A DNA stretch of 28,482 bases from Paramacrobiotus richtersi (lineage: Eukaryota > Tardigrada > Eutardigrada > Parachela > Macrobiotidae), in the NCBI GenBank assembly GCA_034698045.1, contig JAQGAU010000416.1, forward strand, positions 1 to 28,482, given 5' to 3'. Position numbers and translations under genes: made by a program. Below the pieces are notes generated by a model. That model was not told where the DNA came from. It was given only the letters and a program-made list of their open reading frames with translations, and ran no database searches. Each line of letters begins with the position of its first letter. The first letter of the stretch is position 1. Shown here piece after piece: positions 9,849-19,254 of the stretch.

Positions 9849-10068
9849 GTGCGTAGGTGCTTTACTCACAGGCTGGCAGCCGGTTAGTTTCATGGGAAAT
9901 GGTAGGAAAGCAGCATGAGAACTCTAATCCGTATTAGGTCAAGTATTTCTTAGTCATTCCCCGAACATATAATTATGTGGTGTGGGAAATCTCTCTGACT
10001 AATTAACATTTGCCTGACACCGTGCAGTCTCAGAACTCGGAAAAGATATGCATTCTTTGAGTATTGTG

Positions 10069-10450
10069 GTCGACCGGAGCAGAGCTAAGGTCCTCTGTAC
10101 TCAGCTCCAACGCAGTTTTTTCTGCGTGTCCTTTCTGACACGATAACTCCCTTCGAAATTGCCAGATTTGCCTGAAATTTAGCCAGCTATGCTTGCCATT
10201 ACAAGTTCTGGAGCGAAAATGTTTTTTGACATTACCTTTTCAACAGTTGCAATGGTATTAGGATAAAACTGCAAAATGTAGGTAACGCCAGTACCAAACA
10301 GTAGAAACGTTATTTGAAGACTTACCAGAGAGAAAACTTCCTTGCGCAATCGAAGACAATTAAAAGCGGATATTGCAGTACGAAAAGCAGCCATACGCTT
10401 TTAACGCTCCGGTCTTCATCGCCAGCATCGGCGGAGAATGGTTACCTAGT
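10069..10450 (+). repeat. Dispersed repeat, copy 1
   Basis: Starts GTCGACCGGAGCAGAGC and AAGGTCCTCTGTACTCAGCT and ends CGCTCCGGTCTTCATCGCCA, GCATCGGCGGAGAATGGTTA, CCTAG. The same head, the middle CTTCCTTGCGCAATCGAAGA and the tail recur in order in the copy at 10763. No coding capacity; overlapping short ORFs are by-products. Confidence 0.8.
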
Positions 10451-10762
10451 TTATGAGACCACCCAACGATTGGAGTCCGCGTGGGCTGTTGGACAGTGTT
10501 CACATTAGATCAACATCTTCTTTCTGTGGTCGCACAACCCGGGAACCGATAACACATGTAAACGTTAGGTGACACCACTGCAAGTCTTGTCTTGCTGAAG
10601 TTAGCATGCATAACACAGATGATGTCAGTTCGCATTCGCGCATATGCATGAAGCGCCAACCACTTTGATGCTCACACTTGCTGCTGGCGAGTATTAGCAG
10701 TTACATTCTGCATGAAGAGTTCCGCGGTTACCATGAGAAAAGCTGCAAGGATTACAAAAGTA
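10451..10762. other. Spacer between two repeat copies; no gene seen
   Basis: About 310 bp between the paired repeats. Only short open frames are present, and no motif or repeat was recognised. Confidence 0.4.
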
Positions 10763-11230
10763 ATCGACCGGAGCGAAGCGAAGGTTTTCTATACTCAGCT
10801 CCAACGCAGTTTTTTCTGTTACGGAAATCCGGGAAGTCCATTGTATTACTTTCGCCGACGATAACTCTCTTTAAAATGGTCCGATTTGCTTTAAATTTGA
10901 CTATCATGTTCTTCGTTATGAGTTCTGCAGCCCTATTGTTTTTGAGCCATACTTTTTAAAAAATAACAAAGTTATGAAGATTAAACCGCATTGGGTGTGT
11001 ATCGCTGATACCAAAGTTCCTTGCGCAACTGAAGACAATCAAAACGGATCTTGCTCATATGAAAAGTTGCCCTTTGATGGAAACACTGGTTATCAGTATA
11101 GCATATATTACATATATATAGCATATATTGCATATATTACATATAGCATATATTATATATATATATATATATTACTATACAGTACCGCTCCGGTCTTCAT
11201 CGCCAGCATCAGCGGAGAGCGATTACCTAG
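10763..11230 (+). repeat. Dispersed repeat, copy 2, with internal AT microsatellite
   Basis: Begins ATCGACCGGAGCGAAGCGAA and TTTTCTATACTCAGCTCCAA, like copy 1, and ends CGCTCCGGTCTTCATCGCCA, GCATCAGCGGAGAGCGATTA. It is longer than copy 1 because an alternating TATA/GCATAT tract (about 11095-11175) sits where copy 1 has only a few bases. A head-only fragment of the same family lies near 7546. Confidence 0.8.
11095..11175. repeat. AT-rich microsatellite
   Basis: Imperfect ATATATGCATATATTACATA-type alternation ending in a pure (TA)n run. It lies inside the second dispersed repeat. Confidence 0.85.
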
Positions 11231-11688
11231 TGAATGTGTAACTTGAAGAGGTTTAAAATTATGAAGGAGCCAAAATTCACTTGGAAATCTGCTGGTAATC
11301 CAGACAAATTGGTACTCGATTGTCATTGTTCTCCAGCTGACATGTATTCACTACTGGTGGAGAAATAAGGCTTCTATTGTGACGGATTAGAAAGTCCTTA
11401 TGTCTGGACTGGATCTAGTTATGAGTTTCAATATCAGCCGGCGATTTTTCTGGCCAAAACGAACGGTAGCCAGTGAAGGCCCGTTTCTTCTAAACGGTTG
11501 TGGTGTCTCGGTTTTTTGGCAGTTTTAGATAAAGCTGCTGTGGCTCATTGCAAGGAAATTGTTTAAATTCTTCGTTCGAAAGGTGACCATTGGCAGCGGT
11601 CGCGACCTCAAGGAGTTCCATGCAACTGACCAACCTTTTGCAACAATTTTGATCAGTGGGGGGCAAGCGCCAAACCAGCCCAGCATCT
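11231..11688. other. Intronic stretch, no gene seen
   Basis: Non-repetitive DNA inside the inferred receptor intron. Short open frames only. Confidence 0.4.
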
Positions 11689-11771
11689 ATTATCTGTTAA
11701 ATTTTCGATTACTTGAAACTATCTATTATCTGTTATGTATTATCTATTATCTATTATCTATTATCTGTTAA
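11689..11771. repeat. 7-bp TATTATC minisatellite
   Basis: TATTATC units repeat in tandem (clearest at about 11735-11765), flanked by two copies of the sequence CTGTTAAA(T/G)TTTCGATT (about 11694 and 11765). Confidence 0.8.
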
Positions 11772-12186
11772 AGTTTCGATTGATTACAGTTTCGGCGACG
11801 CAACTATTTGACGCGGTAACAGTTCGTTGCACCTTCGGCGGGGTTTTAAATTCGGCTAATATATTCGCGTTAAAAGTAGTTAATGATGAGCAATCGCTTG
11901 CCAGCTGCCGTAAGTTTCGAAATCATGTAAGTAGCAAGGAGTGATTACGTAGATGTTATTCAGTCATTTCGTCAAATAAAATGGCCGGATAAGGTACATT
12001 TTATGACTTCATCAACGCACAATGTGAAAAAGAAGCCACTAATTCGAGGTCTCTGGATTTGATCAGATCAGTAAACTCGCATTCGTATTGTCTTGTAATT
12101 GGCCTTAGTCACCATAGCGGTCTTGTCAGTTCTCACAAGTATAAATTTTAGGTCCCGGGCTGTGAATAAATACTCGACCCATACCA

Positions 12187-12573
12187 ATGTCATATACAAA
12201 AATTGGGGAGGATAGATTTTGTGCTGAACCTAAGTTAAACGGCAAAAAGTTTGTTCAAATTCTAGGTACAGAAGTTGGCGAAACATACAGAGTGCACGTA
12301 GTTCTAATCAAACAGACTCGAGGTCATGTGTACACGGCTTGTCTGCTTCCAAAGAATAATATTGACCCTGCGAGTGAAGCGAGCGAGGTCTATGCTTTCA
12401 AAGCTGGGCCAAAAAAATTTTCGCAGTTTGCTGTTATCTCGAAAACTTCACGTAAGATTTTCATGCCGTCTTTTGCAATCAGCTCGTATTCTGCGTTTAT
12501 CCACGCGAAAAATAGTGGTTGTGGCGAGATAACTCTGGGAGTCCTGAATTCTGGATTCGGACATTTCCCATAG
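12187..12573 (+). CDS. Unassigned ORF, 128 codons, ATG start
   Basis: A frame of 128 codons inside the inferred receptor intron. The peptide starts MSYTKIGEDRFCAEPKLNGK and is mildly basic, with beta-type alternation in the first half. It has no recognisable domain, signal peptide or membrane segment. Part of it is encoded by GCGAGTGAAGCGAGCGAGG, a GC word of the kind seen in non-coding dispersed repeats elsewhere in the window, which argues against a conserved gene. A longer open frame on the other strand (12390-12662) overlaps it. It may be a chance ORF. Confidence 0.18.
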   Translation: MSYTKIGEDRFCAEPKLNGKKFVQILGTEVGETYRVHVVLIKQTRGHVYTACLLPKNNIDPASEASEVYAFKAGPKKFSQFAVISKTSRKIFMPSFAISSYSAFIHAKNSGCGEITLGVLNSGFGHFP

Positions 12574-13162
12574 ACTCGGATGTTATAAGTGGTGTAGCGT
12601 AGCGAAGGTTCAGGTTCGGGGGAAGCTTGGGGTATCAAGCGATCGCCACCTTCGCCCCTCAATGATTTTCGCTTACAGTTTACGCGCTGTTTAAGACTTT
12701 GAAACTGCAGAACGTGAAAACGTTGGAACTAGATTGTACCGATTTGTACGATTTAGAAGCACGCTCCACCAAAACGCGCACGCAGCTCTTGTGGCTGGCT
12801 GTCGAACGTCCGAGTCGGTCCGACTAAGAATGAGCCCCGTCACCGAAAAAGCTTGGCGGCCACAAGTGTATTTACAGCACTGACCTGCAGCGAGTATGTT
12901 TGTATGTAACTATGGGCAACACACTCACTTCCGGAATTATATGGTACTTTTGTTTTTGCTGTTGTAATTAGTAGAACAGCTGCTGTTTATGTTGAAATAA
13001 TAATACAAAACGTTTACTAGCAACAAATTGTTATTTGTTTTATTAGTGCTTTTATTGCTGTACCATTGTTGCACATGTGTACGCAATGACGCACGCATTC
13101 TATTAGAAAAACAACATCAAATGAGCAGGAAGGTCTTATCTAGACCGACAGAGCGTTATTAG
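12574..13162. other. Intronic stretch, no gene seen
   Basis: Contains AGCGTAGCGAAGGTTCAGG near 12597, again a repeat-like GC word. Otherwise AT-rich DNA without recognisable features. Confidence 0.4.
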
Positions 13163-13212
13163 TGTCATTATCATTATTTATTAGTGATAATTTTACTAAT
13201 ATAATAATGACA
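13163..13212. repeat. AT-rich palindrome
   Basis: TGTCATTATcattattTATTAGT pairs with ACTAATATAATAATGACA around a short loop. No function is inferred. Confidence 0.7.
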
Positions 13213-13390
13213 GTTCGATATCGGTACTTTAATACTGCTCTTAATTCAGTACCCTAGATTAATTATGCAAACCTCCTGTCGGAGGGGTTTCTTACCTAAA
13301 AGAGCGGTTCCACAGCACTTACTGTTGCTGCTACAAACAAGCTGCTGAAGTAAAATAAGGTAACAAAATTGTGTGTTGCCTGTCTTCTCA

Positions 13391-13442
13391 GAGCTCGCTC
13401 GGTCTACAAGCACGGAAGGACGAAGTGCTACCTAGTTTTTAT
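13391..13442 (+). repeat. 51-bp dispersed repeat, copy 1
   Basis: GAGCTCGCTCGGTCTACAAG, CACGGAAGGACGAAGTGCTA, CCTAGTTTTTATT. The same sequence with two substitutions (and one T fewer) is present in reverse orientation at 27941-27991. Here it runs into a (TTA)n tract, as a retroposon 3' end would. Confidence 0.8.
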
Positions 13443-14307
13443 TATTATTATAGCGGTCTATCGAGCAGGGTTCAACAAGATTACGATCTTATCTGATTCA
13501 CGTAGACCGATGTGTTACGGCAGCTAACCCATTAACAACTATGACAATCCACAACTTTGTAGCGTTTCCATTTAGCACAGAATAATAGAATTGTGAAGTG
13601 GTCACCAATTTAAGTACAACATATTGGTATTAGAAGCGCATTTATATATTTCCAACTTCGGCGCAAAAATGTCAGCAGGAGAGAACAAGTTAGTCGAAGA
13701 AGTTAGTCGACGATGTTTGGATGAAACTTGTAAGAATGCACTTAAGTTAGATACAGGATCTTTTTCTCTGGCCTGGTTGCCCAGCTCGCATATCAGTGGT
13801 GCCATGAAATATGAAGTTGTACTTTGAATTTAACTATCACTGGGTGTTCGAAGAACTGCAAAAACGCGCAAAAACTGACTGCAGTTAATATCTACAGATA
13901 CAGCCTGGTTTTGTGAACTGCCACGACCTCATAATCTGACATGCACAGCTATTAGCATTTCCTTGCAGATGCATATTACATGCATTGAATGTGACCGTAA
14001 CGTTTCGAAACGGCAGCCATCGCTAGGACTTCTGAATACATTCAACATCGAATCAAGAAACAATGAGCAGTCGCACTCCGCTGCGCTACCGATGAAGACC
14101 GAAGCGAACGGAATGGACGTGCAACTGCATATGGATAGCCGATTGCGCAGGCCGTATTGTATCAGGTTAAGCAGACAGAAGAATCTTTGCTCATATCTCA
14201 CACATGTTTCGAGGAATCAGCTTATCTACCAGTCACGCTCAGAAGTTTATTTAAATTTGGCAGAAAACGGGTAAAAACTTATTGAGTTATCGCATGTAAC
14301 CATCAGT
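13443..14307. other. Intronic stretch, no gene recognised
   Basis: Overlapping open frames on both strands at 13602-13827 and 13929-14274 mirror each other and have no recognisable motifs. I cannot support a gene here. Confidence 0.35.
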
Positions 14308-14660
14308 AATGTCCCCCTCCGCCATTGTATACCCTTGATCAGGCAACAATGTCCCCCCTGTCGAATAGCATTTTGATGCGGTTCATAATATTTATGGCCA
14401 GGCCATTTTTCACCAGCAAAAATGTCCCCCGGAACGGGAATTCTTCCCTACGGGAAACAGTTACGACCACGTTTTGTATGGCTGAAACAGCAGCAGAAAC
14501 AGACCCGGTGAAAATTTTTCAGAAATCATACTTTTGGTTCTGGGTGTACGTTATTGCCGGAAGAAAAAATTACACGAGAGATTTCGTTCTGGAAGCGGGA
14601 CACTATTGCCGGGAAATTGTAACCGGGGTGGGCATTTATTCCGGATCCGGGGGACATTTT
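14308..14660. mobile_element. Small inverted-repeat element with AATGTCCCCC motifs
   Basis: A 23-nt sequence at 14419-14441 (AAAATGTCCCCCGGAACGGG and on) recurs in reverse complement at 14638-14660 with two mismatches, enclosing 242 bp. Two further direct copies of AATGTCCCCC lie just upstream (14308-14317 and 14348-14357), suggesting nested or repeated subterminal motifs. The ORF at 14325-14675 spans the structure and is most likely incidental. Confidence 0.5.
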
Positions 14661-14854
14661 GTGGCGGGGGCATGAGACGTTTCGTCTGCAAAACGACGCC
14701 CAGATGAAACGTGTTGGCTGTAAGTCGTTACTTCGCTGAAAGGGTACGCGGTGAAATAACTGGCAGTGTGGCGTCGTACTACGAGTTGATTAGTTTTTAA
14801 CGCCGGCTGCGAATGTGAATCAATCAGATTCAGTTCTGGGAGTTTACAATACAG

Positions 14855-16034
14855 TCATGGCAAGACAAGACAAGTTTATTCCTCTGGCCATTTCGGTCCA
14901 GCAGGTGCCATGCATCGACATGCATGGCATTAACTCCACAAACAGACAGAGTGATCATATCAAAAGCTGGGGGAAGAATAGTACAAAATCCACTACCTGA
15001 AAAATGCTAAAACAACATCAGAGATAAATCTCAAAGGGAGAACTGAGCACAACCATTATCCACTACAGATTATCAAAGATTTATGAGATCAGATTTCGTA
15101 ATAAAAATCGAAAGAAGAAATCAGACATATTTGAGAGTTCAGAAAACCCAAGCACGCACAAAAGCGTTCGTCGGCCACATCTTTCCGTTTTTAATTTTAT
15201 CAGCACAGTCTTTGAAACTACCAATTCGGCAAACGTGCTTCCTCGGCGGTCTCCTTGGCTTGGGAGAAAAACGCTGACAAATCGTACTTCCACTCCCTGC
15301 TGTTTTAGCTGGGTTTCGATGAACGCATTGTAATCTTTGACGGCTTTGAACTTACTCTGCTCGAGGCGGGGGATCCCACTGAGGCAGAAATCCGCATGGG
15401 GCTTGTGTGGGAAGCGTAGAGCTGATGCCAGATTTTCGTCTGTTGTAACATTCGTACCACGGATCGTCTTTGTTCTCTTTTTTACGACATCGGTCCATTT
15501 TGTTGTTGGCGGTTCCGCGAATTCGCTGGTTTTCGGGGCAGATGGCTCCGGGTTGGGCGGGGGAGTCCGGGTTGAGAGGGCGAGTCAGAGGGGGCGATAT
15601 GATCTGGGGGGTTAATCGGGGTGGCTCGATCTTGGTTGCCCATTTGTGTGTGCAAGCCTTGTCCAGAGATTCAGGCCGAAACGTCCCATTGCCACGACGA
15701 CTATTAACCTCATGTAAACATCCGTAAACATACATCTAATCACATATTGCTTCCATAGTTTTGTTGAATTCCTGAATGTTTTCTTCGCTGACAGCGAGGC
15801 CAGAGTAACCTGAGGGGGTTACCGTTGACGCAGCGGGGGTTGCAGCTGGCATGGATTTCAGCTGATTCTCCAGATCCTTATTCCGGGCTTTTAACAGGTT
15901 TACTTTTGATTCCAGCTGGCTTAGATGTTCCAGTAACTTTTTAAACTCCGGTTTAAACTGGTTCCACGTCATTTTTGGATCGAAGAAATCAAAAAAGGGA
16001 TCAGAAGATGCCATTTTATCGAGAGCTAAATTTA
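14855..16034 (-). mobile_element. Coiled-coil ORF element, copy 1 (retroposon-like)
   Basis: Read on the minus strand: a leader containing TAAATTTAGCTCTC (16021-16034), the coiled-coil ORF (16014 to 15139), about 260 bp of 3' sequence including a perfect hairpin TGCCATGCAT-gtcg-ATGCATGGCA (14906-14929), then AATAAA (14875-14880) followed directly by CTTGTCTTGTCTTG. A polyadenylation-type signal followed by a short tandem tail is typical of non-LTR retroposon 3' ends. It lies antisense in the last intron of the receptor. A second, diverged copy lies at 20.4-21.3 kb. Confidence 0.5.
15139..16014 (-). pseudogene. Coiled-coil / C-terminal basic domain protein, copy 1, broken
   Basis: Starts at an ATG. 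N-terminal FFDFFDPKMTWNQFKPEF, then a heptad-like coiled coil (LSQLESKVNLLKARNKDLEN, residues about 32-52), an Ala/Thr/Pro linker, and after residue 92 a single in-frame TAG (15736-15738). The frame continues directly beyond it to about 15352 and remains alignable to copy 2, where arginine replaces the TAG. The C-terminal part (VRFVSVFLPSQGDRRGSTFA, then ...WPTNAFVRAWVF) lies in two frames, consistent with a 1-bp deletion near 15200, and ends at TGA (15139-15141). Coiled coil followed by a short beta-rich, basic C-terminal domain resembles the architecture of LINE ORF1 RNA-binding proteins, but I do not recognise a named family. Confidence 0.55.
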
Positions 16035-16097
16035 GCGTTAGGCAGCGTTAGGCAGGCATTGCATGACTAAACCGACCGACAGGAGAATCAAAGGGGC

Positions 16098-16385
16098 ATG
16101 TCGCTTCAGTCATGCTATGATACAATTCAGGTTGTTTCTCTTATCATCTCCGTGGGGGCAATGGTCATCACTCTGTTTACTTTACTAATTTTTGGAAAGC
16201 ACGCAATTGAGAAACATTTTCCGGCTGCAATATGCCCAAACATAATTACTTTGGCCTTTTTCGTTGTTCTGTCTTATTTGCGGAATGATTGCAAACTGTC
16301 GCTAACAGAACTGTTGACCACGCCAGGAAAGTTCCAAGTTTCAGGAAAGCACTTCTTGGCCCAAGTTTTACCGCGATTTTGCTGA
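16098..16385 (+). CDS. Unassigned ORF, likely two-pass small membrane protein
   Basis: A 95-codon frame starting at ATG, divergent from the coiled-coil element whose leader ends only about 65 bp away. Residues about 11-32 (VVSLIISVGAMVITLFTLLI) and about 44-61 (AICPNIITLAFFVVLSY) are hydrophobic enough to span membranes, with a charged GKHAIEKHF loop between. The C-terminal third is less convincing and may be spliced or decayed. It lies within the inferred receptor intron. It could be a fragment of a mobile element or of an unrelated gene. No family is recognised. Confidence 0.3.
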   Translation: MSLQSCYDTIQVVSLIISVGAMVITLFTLLIFGKHAIEKHFPAAICPNIITLAFFVVLSYLRNDCKLSLTELLTTPGKFQVSGKHFLAQVLPRFC

Positions 16386-16879
16386 AAAGTCGTGTTGGCA
16401 CTGTTTTGAAAAAAACCTGTGATAATTTGTTCCGGTTTTGACAGTGTATGTTAATGGATTGAATTAAGACCAACTGTCCAGCGGAAATTCAAAGAATTTT
16501 TAGACCGCTAAGTGATAGAGCAACTCTTTATCTATAGTACACTGTCACTAGTATAAAACTAACAAATTTTGTTTTAAAACTACAAATTCTTTTCCAAGTC
16601 GTGATCAAGGGGGACACTATGCGAGACAGAGAATCGCCTATTAGCGCATAGCTTATAAGGGCCAGTTGCGATACCGGCATGTTTGCTTAGGCGCATCAAA
16701 GCGCGCGATCATAGAAGGGATCTATAATGAGCGCAATTACTGATCTATTCAAAGTTCCATTGAAATCTGACGCTGTATGAGATGGAGACCGTTCGCATCA
16801 GTCAGTATCACTTTCTTCGTTTATTACCTTTGGTATGTCTGCACAATACTTTCAAAATGGCTTTCGTCAAAAAATATGA
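16386..16879. other. Intronic stretch, no gene recognised
   Basis: AT-rich DNA between the membrane-type ORF and the transposase-like relic. No repeat or motif was identified. Confidence 0.35.
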
Positions 16880-17247
16880 TTTGGGCCTGACACGCTCGTC
16901 TTTGATACCAAAAGTTTTAAAAAGCTTATGCGAGTTGACGAAGAATGTGGCCAGTACACCGAGCGGGCCGTACGGGAAACTGATACATGTGAAGAAAAAA
17001 GCTCATTGCGTGTACTTCAAAATGTGGATTTGCCTATGAGCTGTTTTGCGGCTGCCGGAATCCAAAACATTATCGTAAGGTTTTTAGCTCGGTAAAACCC
17101 GAAGGAAAATTTAGATATCAAATAAACAAGTTGATGGTCACTGCCGGTTACCTTTCTAATATGAAGTATAATAAGCTCTTGCGGTTTACTGCAAGCATGG
17201 GACTGGGTGAAATCGGCCGTAGCACGTATCAGATTTATGCTGGCTAG
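16880..17247 (+). pseudogene. Mutator-like transposase N-terminal relic (tentative)
   Basis: Two overlapping open frames carry protein-like sequence. Frame 2 (16880-17095) reads FDTKSFKKLMRVDEECGQYT, then ...EEKSSLRVLQNVDLPMS. Frame 1 (16993-17247) reads a cysteine-bearing CTSKCGFAYELFCGCRNPKH, followed by FRYQINKLMVTAGYLSNMKY, NKLLRFTASMGLGEIGRSTY and a TAG. The Cys-rich patch, then IN.+ + .A...S...Y..L..F...MG......TY, resembles the zinc-binding and helical segment before the catalytic core in Mutator-like transposases common in invertebrate genomes. That assignment comes from remembered family patterns, not a search. The frame change and TAG mean it is not intact as read; no DDE core was found downstream. 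Confidence 0.35.
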
Positions 17248-17268
17248 TTAAGGGACGCAGCTGTAAAA

Positions 17269-17571
17269 ATGCAAAGGCAAAGGGATGAGACAAATTTCCT
17301 GAAGGACTGTCAAGGCATTGTTATTGCCAAAAATTGTTTGGAGAAAGAACAGAAGCTGCTCGATGCCTTTGAATTATCAGATGTTGAATCAGATACAGAA
17401 AGTGATTCTGATGAATGTTCAAACCCGGGTACACAGAAAAAGCGAAAGCGTGTCGCAAAAGCAGGGTTCAAATCAGGAGCTTTTGTTTTCGACAGTGATT
17501 ACAGCGGCTGTGATGTTGAATCCGATAATGATTCTGAAAATGATAAGCCTGTTCAGAAGAAGTGCAAATAA
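17269..17571 (+). CDS. Acidic nuclear-type ORF, continues the transposase-like frame
   Basis: 100 codons from ATG, in the same frame as the upstream relic and separated from it only by the TAG at 17245. Residues 1-35 form a charged helix (ETNFLKDCQGIVIAKNCLEK). Residues 35-50 are an Asp/Glu/Ser run (DVESDTESDSDEC), 56-62 a basic KKRKRV nuclear-localisation-type motif, and 75-93 a second acidic run. The helix continues the pattern expected after the upstream segment, so this may be the next part of the same protein rather than a separate gene. The acidic/basic tail is unlike a transposase core. It ends in TAA TGA. Function unknown. Confidence 0.4.
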   Translation: MQRQRDETNFLKDCQGIVIAKNCLEKEQKLLDAFELSDVESDTESDSDECSNPGTQKKRKRVAKAGFKSGAFVFDSDYSGCDVESDNDSENDKPVQKKCK

Positions 17572-18861
17572 TGAGCAATAAGCCAGCTTGTGATGCTGAG
17601 TGGCCGTTCTGTTTACTTAGCAAGTTGCCTGTCTGATATTTCCGATGGACACAGGCGACAGAGAATGCAATGCGCGTGCGCTTACATGCGCGCTAGCTAC
17701 ACATTTTCAGTACCGGCCAGTCAGTCGGAAAGTAGCGTACGCTTTCCACATGTGCCGTGGAAAATTTATAAAAAACCGCGTATAGTTTGGCGTATTGAAA
17801 ATAAAATATGCGCTAAATCTCTAAATTATCGAAACACCCAGGGACCTTATCACACAGAGGAAATTGCATTATAATGAACGTGATGTTCGGTATAAGCAGA
17901 AATAGCTAGGGGCGATCACCCCTGGACGCCCCCAGCCAATTTTTTATTTTTGGTTTTTTTTAAATTCAAGATTTCCGCAAATCTTTTGTGTGATAAGCTT
18001 TCGTTAACATTCCCTACGTTACTACGTTTCCGACTTATTTTTTCGTTGGACGTAACTCGAAAAAACTACACATGTAATTTTTGACTGTGAACCTGTTTAG
18101 TTTTAAAGTGAACTATCATTAAATTAAACCGAATACATATAAATGTAGTGCAATCATTTCTTCACATGCGGTATTGCTTAAAACTGCAATAAAATGTCGC
18201 AGTTTGATACGGCACGCTCTACCGCAGATCGAGCCATCCGCTGGACAGTTGTTCTTAACCGTTGTTAAGTTCAGGCTGTTTTTGACTAACTGACACGCTT
18301 TCTGTCTCTACCTTTCCAGTGGTAACAGTAGCGTATCCGTGTCACTAACCGATCAAACGCGACGGTACGATGCATTCTCATAGGTTTCATTTTGACATTA
18401 CTCGAAGTTATCTAGTTCATCACTCTGCAAGCTACTGGTAAGGAGTCGTTTTACCTCCCACCCACCCTACTGTCGAACAAAACTCGAATAAAGGGCGTAA
18501 GGGCACAGGGGAATGGACGGAACGGCAACGATGTATTCCGGTCTCACCGGAAACATCCATTGCGCGTCCTCCAGTTCGCCTCAACACCGAACTTCCACGT
18601 CGCGCACGGCGGAATCGACGGAATTTAAAGCTAAGTTAAGCTCCTGGTCGTGAACAGTTGCTACTGTTTCGTCATAACACAAACGAAAATCTACAGCCAG
18701 TGCTGAAGTTTCATTCAGTGCAGGAAGCCGATCTTTTGCGCTGCGCTACATACTTTCTTGAGTTGGACGAGAGTCGAAACCTTGAACTTCTTACGACTGA
18801 CAAGAAACGGTTAACAGGATGTCGAACACAAATTGGTTTTCCCGATACTGTGATTTTTTAG
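17572..18861. other. 3' part of the last intron, no gene recognised
   Basis: The ORF at 17590-17874 has no motif. A GC-rich ...GGGGCGATCACCCCTGGACG... near 17910 looks like a decayed element end but has no partner here. The ORF at 18658-18861 ends exactly at the receptor acceptor AG and is taken as intron. Confidence 0.4.
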
Positions 18862-18987
18862 AATAACCAAGCCATTTCGAATGTGATTCAAGATTGCTGG
18901 AGAGCGAATCCTAGGTCACGCCTGTCTGCGCTCCGCGTTAAGAAAAAGCTCAAAGTAATTGATGGAGCTGCAATCGCCGTGATCTGA
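18862..18987 (+). CDS. Type I receptor kinase, terminal coding exon
   Basis: After the acceptor GATTTTTTAG the frame (phase 0) reads NNQAISNVIQDCWRANPRSR, then LSALRVKKKLKVIDGAAIAV, I and TGA (18985-18987). The pattern (I/M)..CW..NP..RL(T/S)ALR(V/I)KK.L is the hallmark C-terminus of type I TGF-beta-family receptors. The distance from the exon start to the Cys-Trp (13 residues) equals that in vertebrate receptors after the same intron position. The preceding exon (ending 9848, phase 0) lacks exactly this segment. The short tail after KKKL is divergent, as is usual. An alternative is that it belongs to a second, otherwise unseen paralogue, but phase and alignment make a single gene the simpler reading. 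Confidence 0.75.
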   Translation, partial: NNQAISNVIQDCWRANPRSRLSALRVKKKLKVIDGAAIAVI

Positions 18988-19248
18988 TTTCCGAAATAAC
19001 AAAGGTGCGTACGCGCTTCCAGATATTCAAGATGTGACAGTCGTAGGCGCTCCATCCCCAGTTCACTCCATGTTACAGTAGACCCTGCCTTAGCTGAAAG
19101 TGGCCCAATGGACAAGCAAGCAAACTGACCAATCCGGATTGCTTTCAGCACGTGGAACATTTTCAGATTTTTACTTCTGTTTCGATAACCTCAGTAGTTC
19201 ATTTATGGATCCACCTCTGTAGTGAACTGTTGCCTTACGAACATGGAT
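18988..19248 (+). other. Probable 3' untranslated region of the receptor gene
   Basis: Follows the TGA of the terminal exon and precedes an AATAAA. It has an antisense open frame (18888-19160) that overlaps the real exon and is treated as a shadow. Confidence 0.45.
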
Positions 19249-19254
19249 AATAAA
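19249..19254 (+). promoter_or_regulatory. Candidate polyadenylation signal
   Basis: AATAAA about 260 bp after the receptor stop codon. Position is plausible, but the hexamer is common in AT-rich DNA. Confidence 0.4.

Larger units (their letters stand above)
9849..18861 (+). other. Last intron of the receptor gene, about 9.0 kb, transposon-filled
   Basis: Inferred from the phase-0 donor CAG|GTGCGT at 9848/9849 and the phase-0 acceptor GATTTTTTAG|AAT at 18861/18862. Joining them gives an exact-length alignment to the type I receptor C-terminus. The intron contains a duplicated dispersed repeat, two microsatellites, an AATGTCCCCC inverted-repeat element, an antisense coiled-coil retroposon-like copy, a transposase-like relic and two unassigned ORFs. 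The contrast with the neighbouring 57-bp intron is consistent with growth by insertions. Confidence 0.65.

Noticed and set aside
9733-9918. ORF starting MPCLTPMKYPQIQAG
   Set aside because: It is an out-of-frame shadow of the penultimate receptor exon.
9849-9953. Reading straight through the 9848 donor, where MRTLIRIRSSIS looks like the receptor C-terminus
   Set aside because: It needs two in-frame TAG codons, and a far better match with exact spacing and a proper phase-0 acceptor is present at 18862.
13269-13290. Hairpin AACCTCC-tgtc-GGAGGGGTTT resembling a bacterial terminator
   Set aside because: It is short, isolated, in eukaryotic context, and has no gene upstream.
14325-14675. 116-codon ORF
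   Set aside because: It spans the inverted-repeat element, with its start and end inside the repeated motifs and no domain character.
15736-17247. TAG used as a sense codon, because TAG interrupts the coiled-coil copy and the transposase-like frame
   Set aside because: Both frames also carry frameshifts or other decay, the loci are mobile-element relics, and the identified gene is an animal receptor. Ordinary pseudogene decay explains it.
18888-19160. 90-codon minus-strand ORF
   Set aside because: It overlaps the terminal receptor exon and its 3' untranslated region in antisense, with no recognisable protein features.
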